64,000 bases of DNA from Rhexocercosporidium sp. MPI-PUGE-AT-0058 (Eukaryota; Ascomycota; Leotiomycetes; Helotiales). The DNA is taken from positions 62,001-126,000 of the forward strand of contig JAGTJL010000025.1 of the NCBI GenBank assembly GCA_020746875.1. Reading direction: 5' to 3'. A program made the position numbers and the translations under genes. Below the pieces are notes generated by a model. It was not told the DNA's origin. It did no database searches and worked only from the letters and a program-made list of their open reading frames with translations. Shown here one piece after another: positions 57,881 through 64,000 of this stretch (its first letter is position 1; each line of letters begins with the position of its first letter).

Positions 57881-60218
57881 ATGCCACCTCTACTACCTAC
57901 GTCCTCCTCTGAAGGTATGTCTACTTCCGGACACTAAGAAGCCGGTCTAACGTGCTCACAGATTCATCTCGAGACTCTGGTTCCAACCAGGACACTGAAG
58001 CGTCCACTGGCTCTGGTGTCAATGAAGACGGCTTAGACAACGAGGATAGGCCAGTCACAGAGCCAAAGAAGAATGAGGAGTCTCAACCAAAAAGGCAATC
58101 AGCACTCGAACAAGAAGAAGAGCCTTCCTCCGATGAAGATCCTGACTCGACCTACGACACGGAATCACATGAATACATCGTTCAGCAGGCCAGCCAACTG
58201 AGCGCCTCTGGTCTCTATCAGTCATATCTCGAAAAGCTGCGTCGAAAAGCAGAAAATTCCACGAAGAAGAAAGATCAAGGATCTAAGCTGGTGAAGAATT
58301 TCATTGATTACGTCCGCGTTTTGGAAGAGCGCATTGGCCACTTGGAATCTAAGGCTCTTGCTGGTGAAGCACCAAAGTCTTCGGAGGTCCTCAGCCCCGA
58401 ATCTACGAAGAGCGAGTCCCCTGAGGACAAAGCAGAAGTGGGAGAAGAATTGGTCGAGAAAAGCGAAGTTACTGGGAAATGGGCAGATGTTGCACATGAA
58501 ACGAGATTCTTCCACGCCGATAATGAGCTGAACAGCGACGGTGTTTACAACTATCTCAATCCATCGAGAAAAGATACATATACGTCGACAGATGATTCGA
58601 AGCACGTCTTACGAGTACTTTACGACTGGGCTGAGGACTTAAGCCAGGTTCCATCCTGCAGACCCAGCGACGAGCAACCGAAGCCGGAACAGATTGACCT
58701 CCTCGAGATTAGCGTGACTTCAGAGCCAATCGCGTCATTCTTCCGAAAGCGATTCGACCTTGAGAATCTTAATCGGCCATCCCTCGTGCGCATCGCAAAG
58801 CCATTCAGGCCGTTGCTAAGAAACCTAGACCCTCTGAGAGAACAGCTAGCGAAATTGGAGAAGAGTTTTGGGTTAGTACCATGTGGATGATTAGAGATCA
58901 AGCCGCTGACGACTTCACAGCTCTGAGGATGGGAAGCAAGCAAGCAATCGGAGCAAAGATTCTGAGGAAGGACAACATATCCAACAGCCCCATGAAAGGG
59001 ATGCAGCAGACGATGATCTGCCATTTGCGCCCGGTTCTGAACAAGAACACACAGAGGTGGAAGCATTCGATTGCCAGGAAGCGCTTCCCCATTTTCATTT
59101 ACTTCTGACACTCGTCGATAACTATCTTGCTAAACAGATCTCTCTCCTAAACGTGATGAAAAGTGGACAGCATGAAAAAATCGCCTTCGAGAATCTCTGG
59201 ATGCTCTTCGACACGGGAGACACAATCTATTGTCCTTCTCGGGATGGTGGCTTAGTCCTCCAGAACGATGAAGATGAGAGCCACACAACTAAGAGGAGAG
59301 ATGTTCCACAAGCATACCAAGTTGTCGCTACTGACGGCGGAACACCACAGCGGAAGGCCTTTGCGCGAAAACCGAAAGACATGGTGCTCGATGTAGCGAG
59401 ATTTCGACTGTTGCCCGAGAACGACAGCAGCAGAAAGCGAGATGCATTGCCAGCTGAAGGGATGAAACACAAGTACATTCCACTCTTTGTGTACTGCTTC
59501 TATATTGATTACGATGGCATCAAATATGGTACAGTCACGGAAATCTTCGTGTTCAAGCCGTACGAAGGAGTCGTCGATATTCAGACACTTGAGGCATATC
59601 CCCTCCAATACCTCGAGGCCAAAAAGCCTTCCTATTGTGTTCCTGCAAACCTTATGACTGGGCATGCAGGAGATTTGCCCATCCTGCAGAAGGAGCATGA
59701 CAAGCAAGACATAGACTTCCTCCTTGAACGGGGCAGAAAGTTTATTGATATGACGGCAGTGTCCCACATGCATATGACTTACGAAGGTCTTACAGTTGGT
59801 GAAAGTCGCGAAGAGGTAAGTTGATCATAAGCTCGTCCGGTGTAGTAATCGTATTGCGGTAACACTGACGAAGATCTCTAGGTCAATAGCCCGGTCATTG
59901 TTGACTTTAGGCTTGCCTTCACGGAGTACAAGCAACTATTTCAAAATTCCGAATCGATCGTTCCAACGTTTTCACCATTGACAGGTTACTGGAACAGTAT
60001 CAAACACACTCGAGTATCCGAGTTTACCCGTGATCCCATGTGTAATTGCTGCCCGTCGTCAGATGCTTGGGCAACTGAGCAAAGAAGTCGGCGAGAGAAG
60101 GTAGAGAAAAAGGTCAAAATGACACTGGAAGATTTCGAATTTGAGAAGTCCAGCAGTTCATATGAAGGCTTCAAGCACTACTTGGAGGCTAGCAATCTCA
60201 TCAAGCTTCTACCAGGAA
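57881..60218 (+). pseudogene. AAA+ ATPase gene, 5' part, interrupted by a hAT transposon
   Basis: Exons 57881-57914 (MPPLLPTSSSE), 57962-58871, 58921-59815 and 59882-60218 join in frame across introns of 47, 49 and 66 bp. Residues 1-300 are acidic, Ser/Lys-rich and partly coiled coil (RVLEERIGHLESKAL). After this comes a domain with LWMLFDTGDTIYCPSRDGG, then YIPLFVYCFYIDYDGIKYGT and YPLQYLEAKKPSYCVPANLM, which matches the DUF7025-type domain that precedes AAA modules in a large fungal family. The frame then reads LIKLLPG, where the transposon enters at 60219. It resumes at 63177. Family members with this layout are AAA ATPases of unknown substrate. The coding sequence is intact up to the insertion. 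Confidence 0.82.
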
Positions 60219-63168
60219 CAATGTAGTCGATAGTTGAACGGTCGTTCAACGGGGTAGTTTTGAGGCTCTTGAACCAACTGACGTTTCTAGAGCTAAGAAC
60301 GAACTACAGTGCGTTTTGTAAGCATCCAAACGAACGTAACGGGGTCGTTGCCAAGAACGGACGGACAAACGTACCTATAAAATTGCCTTTACTACGTCTC
60401 CAATTGCTTCTTCAACACCCGGCTCCCTTAGAATAGTATTCTGTTGAACTTCTATATCTCTCACTTCAAGCTCCTACTCAATTGGACCGGTCTACGACTT
60501 CAAGCACTCCAAATATTCAATCATTTGTATGCCCATCTTATTCCGACGATCCGAAAGAGTGATTTTTGCCGCAGAAAACGCGCGTTCTGGATCAGAGGAT
60601 ATTGCCGGAAGAGAGAGTATATCAAGAGCCATTCGAGAGAGGTTTGGGAAGGATTTCCGTTGCGCAGGCTCAAGCCACTAATCAAGAGCGTCGTTATAGC
60701 CGTAAACACACTCCGTCTTACAATATTGGTCATATTCGTCTGTAATAGACGTCGGCGTATCGATTCGACGCAGCCAGAGCTCGAACTCGTTATTAGAAGG
60801 TGTATGAAGCGCCGGAGCAGTCGGAATAGTCGATTCTGGCTTATATTCGTCCTCCCAGAGCTTCTTAACGCTTGCCTTTGCCTTCTCTTACCAAGAGGGC
60901 CTCCAGAATTGCTCAATATACGACCATTTGCGTGCGGGATTTAATAAGAGAGCCGCGGCGTAAGCTGGAGATTCGTCGCTTTTGCCGTAATATTTGTCCA
61001 TCTTCTGCCACCCCGAATTAACCATAGCAGATATCTTAACGTCATCTTTATACTTCTCTTTTGCCTTCTCAAAGTAAGCAAGTATAAAGTCTATTAAAGG
61101 GAGAACTCGATCGAGAGAAGCTCCGTAGCCTTCAAGAGACTTGGTGGATGACTTGAGGACATCTAAAAAGCTCTTAATCTCACTTAAAATCCTCCATTCT
61201 TCCGTGTTCAGGCGATCCCGTTCAATCTCTGCCTCTCTATAAGTTGCAAAATACTCTTCAATCGCGTCTTATAATAAGAGCGCAACCTCTAGTATCATAA
61301 ACCAAGAATTCCAACGCGTTGAGTTATCTCTGTGTAAGTGACGATTTCCAGATAAGGTAAGGAACTTTTGTAAACGTAGAGTGCTGCGTTAAACGAAAAC
61401 GACGAAATTATGAAGCTTCCTAAGAGGTCCCTTTTAACGCTATTCCCTTATTTGTTCTATAGTCTGTTGTAGCCACCGATTTGTTACCTCTTTGTCGTCT
61501 GCAGATTCGATAGTCTCGTCGTCGGTAATAAATAAGAAGGCTTTCGCAGAGAGGTTGATAATATAGCCGGCACAGCGTAATCTGTGAGAGACAAGGTCGT
61601 ATCGAATGCTAAAGGATTCACGGAGATCTCACTCAAATTATTAGTAAAAGCCGTGAAGAAAGCAGTAAACATACTAAGTGCAAGATATCTTATCATAACG
61701 TCGTTATCTGCCGCGTTATCTATTATAAAATACCCTAATATCTCTTGAACCTCCTAATCCTTGATTATCTCTATAATTACAATAGCTAGATTCTCCCCTG
61801 TTTTATTACCAGAGACTTCTCTCATCCCTGCCATAGTTCTCCTTACTTTTCCGTTGGCTCCGACGTAATAGAAGATAACTACGAGTATTAGGAGGCTATT
61901 TATTGAAGTCCACATATCGCAGGAGACGTATATCTTTAATAGAGCTTCCTTGACGTTATGTTTGACTCTTACCTTATGAGCTTTGAATTGCCGTTTAACC
62001 CATATACTAATTATAGAGTGAGACCGAGGGAGCCAGCACGTAATATCAGGGTTGAGGTATTCGAGGAGTTCGCGGAATTCTTGTCTTTCAACGAGTCGTA
62101 AAGGTTGAGAGCAAACTGAGATGAATCTGCAGAGAGTTAGCATTAAAAACAAGTGAGAATGCCTATTATACTTAGTATAGAGAAGCTCTAGCCTGTCTGG
62201 ATCGATAGAATTGCCGTTAGTTGACCCCATATTGCGCCGCTTGAATCGAGACTCTTCCCCTATCTCGAATTGACGTTTAAAAACAGCTATAAGAGGCTGT
62301 TGACGTGTAAAATCGCTGTAAGTAACAGCTGTACCTCGAGGGTCACCTTTCTTTAGTCTATAGGTAGCTAAATGGTCCTCCGCAGACCTTATGCTATTGT
62401 TTATGCGATACGCCTTTCCATAATAGCCACAGCGCCATATTTCCTTGCTTATAGCCTTATCGTAGTATCGTTCGTTAATATTCTCACTCGGCATATGCTG
62501 AAATACCTAAGCCCAGCGTTTAGGGCTTTTTGTTAAAGGTTCTGGAGGGCTAGAAGGCTCTGAGAGTGCTCTGCGAGTTATCGGGTCTAAATCAACGGGA
62601 ACTGGAGGTATTACATCGTCTTTTGCAAGTGGCGGAGCGAAATTTAAATGCACTTGACGGCCTCCACGTCTTCTGGGAGTTAACAGGCCTTTGGAGCTAT
62701 TAGTGTTATTGTTTGCACGTCGACGTTGAGTTGAGGAAGGCATTTTAGTAGTTCCGCAGGCTATATATCTTCAAAAGAATCGCGTCAGGAGTAACTCAAC
62801 TTCAATCCTGTTTTTCTCCACAATTATAAGGCGGAAAATTACAAATAATACGCCAAATGAAAGATCTATATTATAGCTTGAATTCAAACTTAATTTTATA
62901 TATTTATGTTGAGGTTTAATAAAGGTTTATACTTAGATATCTTTCTTATTCCTTAAGGTTTTCGTAAGAGAAGGCATAGCACTAATCGCGGGAGGCTTTG
63001 CGGGAACTATACTAAAACGGGTTAAAACTACCCCGTTCCGTTGAAGATCTAACCAACTAACGGCTGTCTTGAGCCGCTAAAACGGACGCTAGTCCGTTTC
63101 GGGTTAGCATAAACGAACGGCCGTTCGTTCCCGTTTTGCCTAAAACGAGAAAACTATCGACCATACTG
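60219..63168 (-). mobile_element. hAT DNA transposon (2950 bp) inserted in the AAA ATPase gene
   Basis: The identical octamer ACCAGGAA flanks it (60211-60218 and 63169-63176). The left end is CAATGTAGTCGATAGTTGAA and the reverse-complemented right end CAGTATGGTCGATAGTTTTC, giving an imperfect 17-bp inverted repeat beginning CA. Both ends hold many GAACG/CGTTC motifs (for example GAACGGTCGTTC and GAACGGCCGTTC). The 8-bp duplication, end sequences and encoded transposase agree on hAT. Confidence 0.94.
60474..62743 (-). pseudogene. hAT transposase with stops and frame change
   Basis: Starts MPSSTQRRRANNNTNSSKGL at 62743. A TAG follows KRWA, then the frame goes on with SENINERYYDKAISKEIWRC, a degraded BED-type zinc finger. 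The catalytic region holds YVSCDMWTSINSLLILVVIF (first Asp) and, after a TAG at 61754, YFIIDNAADNDVMIRYLAL (second Asp). Near the C terminus the hAT dimerisation motif reads LPAISSDPERAFSAAKITLS (about 60610-60550), in another frame. Most stops are TAG at positions where Trp is likely, as with mild RIP. This copy is probably inactive but far less decayed than the gypsy elements. Confidence 0.85.
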
Positions 63169-63176
63169 ACCAGGAA

Positions 63177-64000
63177 TTGTTCCTGGCTTCGCTCTCCGGC
63201 ATAGGAAATGGAGTATGAACTCTCTCATCCATGGCCTCAACTGTCGTATAGCAAGACGCAGCGCTAACATACAAACAGTTCAGGCTGACCTGAATTTACT
63301 GAAAGCCGTCAGAGAAGAAAACAGCTGGAACGAACTTGTTCTTCCTGACGGACATAAGGAAATGGTTCAAGCTATGGTGGAAACGTATGCGAAAGATTCA
63401 GATTCGACGACTCAGCAAGTTCACGAGAAAGTTGAAATGGACTTGGTTCGAGGCAAGGGTATATGCCAGACTTACTACGAATGCAATTTAGTGCTAACCT
63501 GAGGACTTAGGGAAGGGCTGTATCATACTTCTCCACGGCGCTCCCGGTGTGGGTAAAACTTCAACCGCCGGTTAGGTCAAGTCTCAGATTTCATTGAATT
63601 CCTCAAGCTAACAGTTTGATCTCAGAATGCGTGGCAGTCTATACGAAACGACCGCTGTATCCTATCACCTGCGGTTTGTCCATATCTCCAAATTCAACGC
63701 AATCAGCTAACTGTTACAGGCGACATAGGTTACTTACCAGAGGCAGTGGAGAAGAATATGGAAAGACACTTTAAGCTTGCGCACAAGTGGGGCTGTGTGC
63801 TACTTTTGGATGAAGCGGATGTATTCTTGGCCAAGCGGAGTGTAAGTTGGGATCTAATAAATGCTGTCTGTAATCCACTAATGTCAAGCAGAAGGAAGAT
63901 ATCAAACGAAATGGTCTTGTGTCTGGTGAGTCATTTCGAATTAATCCTTTAAAACACTAACTGACGTTCAAAGTGTTCTTAAGAATCTTAGAATACTACT
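63177..64000 (+). pseudogene. AAA+ ATPase gene, 3' part, continues past window end
   Basis: Just after the transposon the frame reads IVPGFALRHRKW, which follows LIKLLPG at 60210 once the insert and one octamer are removed. It continues with NSWNELVLPDGHKEMVQAMV and VEMDLVRGKG. After an intron comes Walker A, GCIILLHGAPGVGKTSTA (about 63500-63570), then ECVAVYTKRPLYPITCG. Another intron precedes GDIGYLPEAVEKNMERHFKL and Walker B, WGCVLLLDEADVFLAKR (about 63780-63838). A further exon (KEDIKRNGLVS) and the start of VFLRILEYY reach the window edge. The ATP-binding motifs are intact, so only the transposon disrupts the gene here. The segment at 63212-63290 is less clear and may contain an intron. 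Confidence 0.82.

Noticed and set aside
1..64000. A secondary-metabolite gene cluster around the Zn2Cys6 regulator and MFS transporter
   Set aside because: No polyketide, peptide, terpene or other core biosynthetic enzyme is present and the two genes lie 16 kb apart.

Overview
This window looks like nuclear DNA of a filamentous ascomycete (Pezizomycotina; a Leotiomycetes-like fungus is my guess, not proven). The evidence is short 43-221 bp introns with GT...AG ends and CTAAC/CTGAC-like branch sites, a Zn2Cys6 regulator, several fungus-specific families, and AT-rich blocks of transposon relics in which C-to-T and G-to-A changes have turned Trp and Gln codons into stops. That is the signature of repeat-induced point mutation (RIP). 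I saw no tRNA, rRNA or CRISPR.

1-7.8 kb is transposon territory. It holds a chromodomain-type Ty3/gypsy element whose pol is full of stops but whose antisense strand carries an apparently intact three-exon zinc-finger gene. It also holds that element's 3' LTR, a solo LTR with a perfect 5-bp target duplication, and a short element with perfect 49-bp inverted repeats. 8.6-15.5 kb carries host genes: a trypsin-like protease/F-box fusion, a fungal C-terminally anchored membrane protein, and an F-box/LRR-like protein. 16.6-26.9 kb is a second transposon block. It contains a RIP-mutated second LTR of the first element family, a hAT-type non-autonomous element, a complete but decayed 6.7-kb Ty3/gypsy element on the minus strand, and another inverted-repeat element. 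Several of these have recognisable target-site duplications.

27.6-36.2 kb holds a protein with repeated Cys modules, a DUF7702-like seven-helix membrane protein and a Zn2Cys6 transcription factor, separated by stretches with decayed or no genes. 36.2-40.8 kb is gene-poor, with one small inverted-repeat element and pieces of a broken gene. 40.8-43.7 kb carries the most unusual gene: nine ankyrin repeats in one continuous reading frame with a complete NRAMP divalent-metal transporter. 45-54.6 kb has a broken gene, a GNAT acetyltransferase, a large four-helix surface protein and a 14-helix-type MFS transporter. 54.7-57.0 kb encodes a STAND/NLR-like protein that has a Walker-B-like strand but no Walker A. 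57.9 kb to the window end is an AAA+ ATPase gene split by a 2.95-kb hAT transposon flanked by perfect 8-bp duplications (ACCAGGAA).

The genes do not form one obvious pathway. Together they resemble a fast-evolving accessory region: NLR-like and AAA proteins, F-box proteins, ankyrin repeats, membrane transporters, and repeated transposon insertion and RIP.
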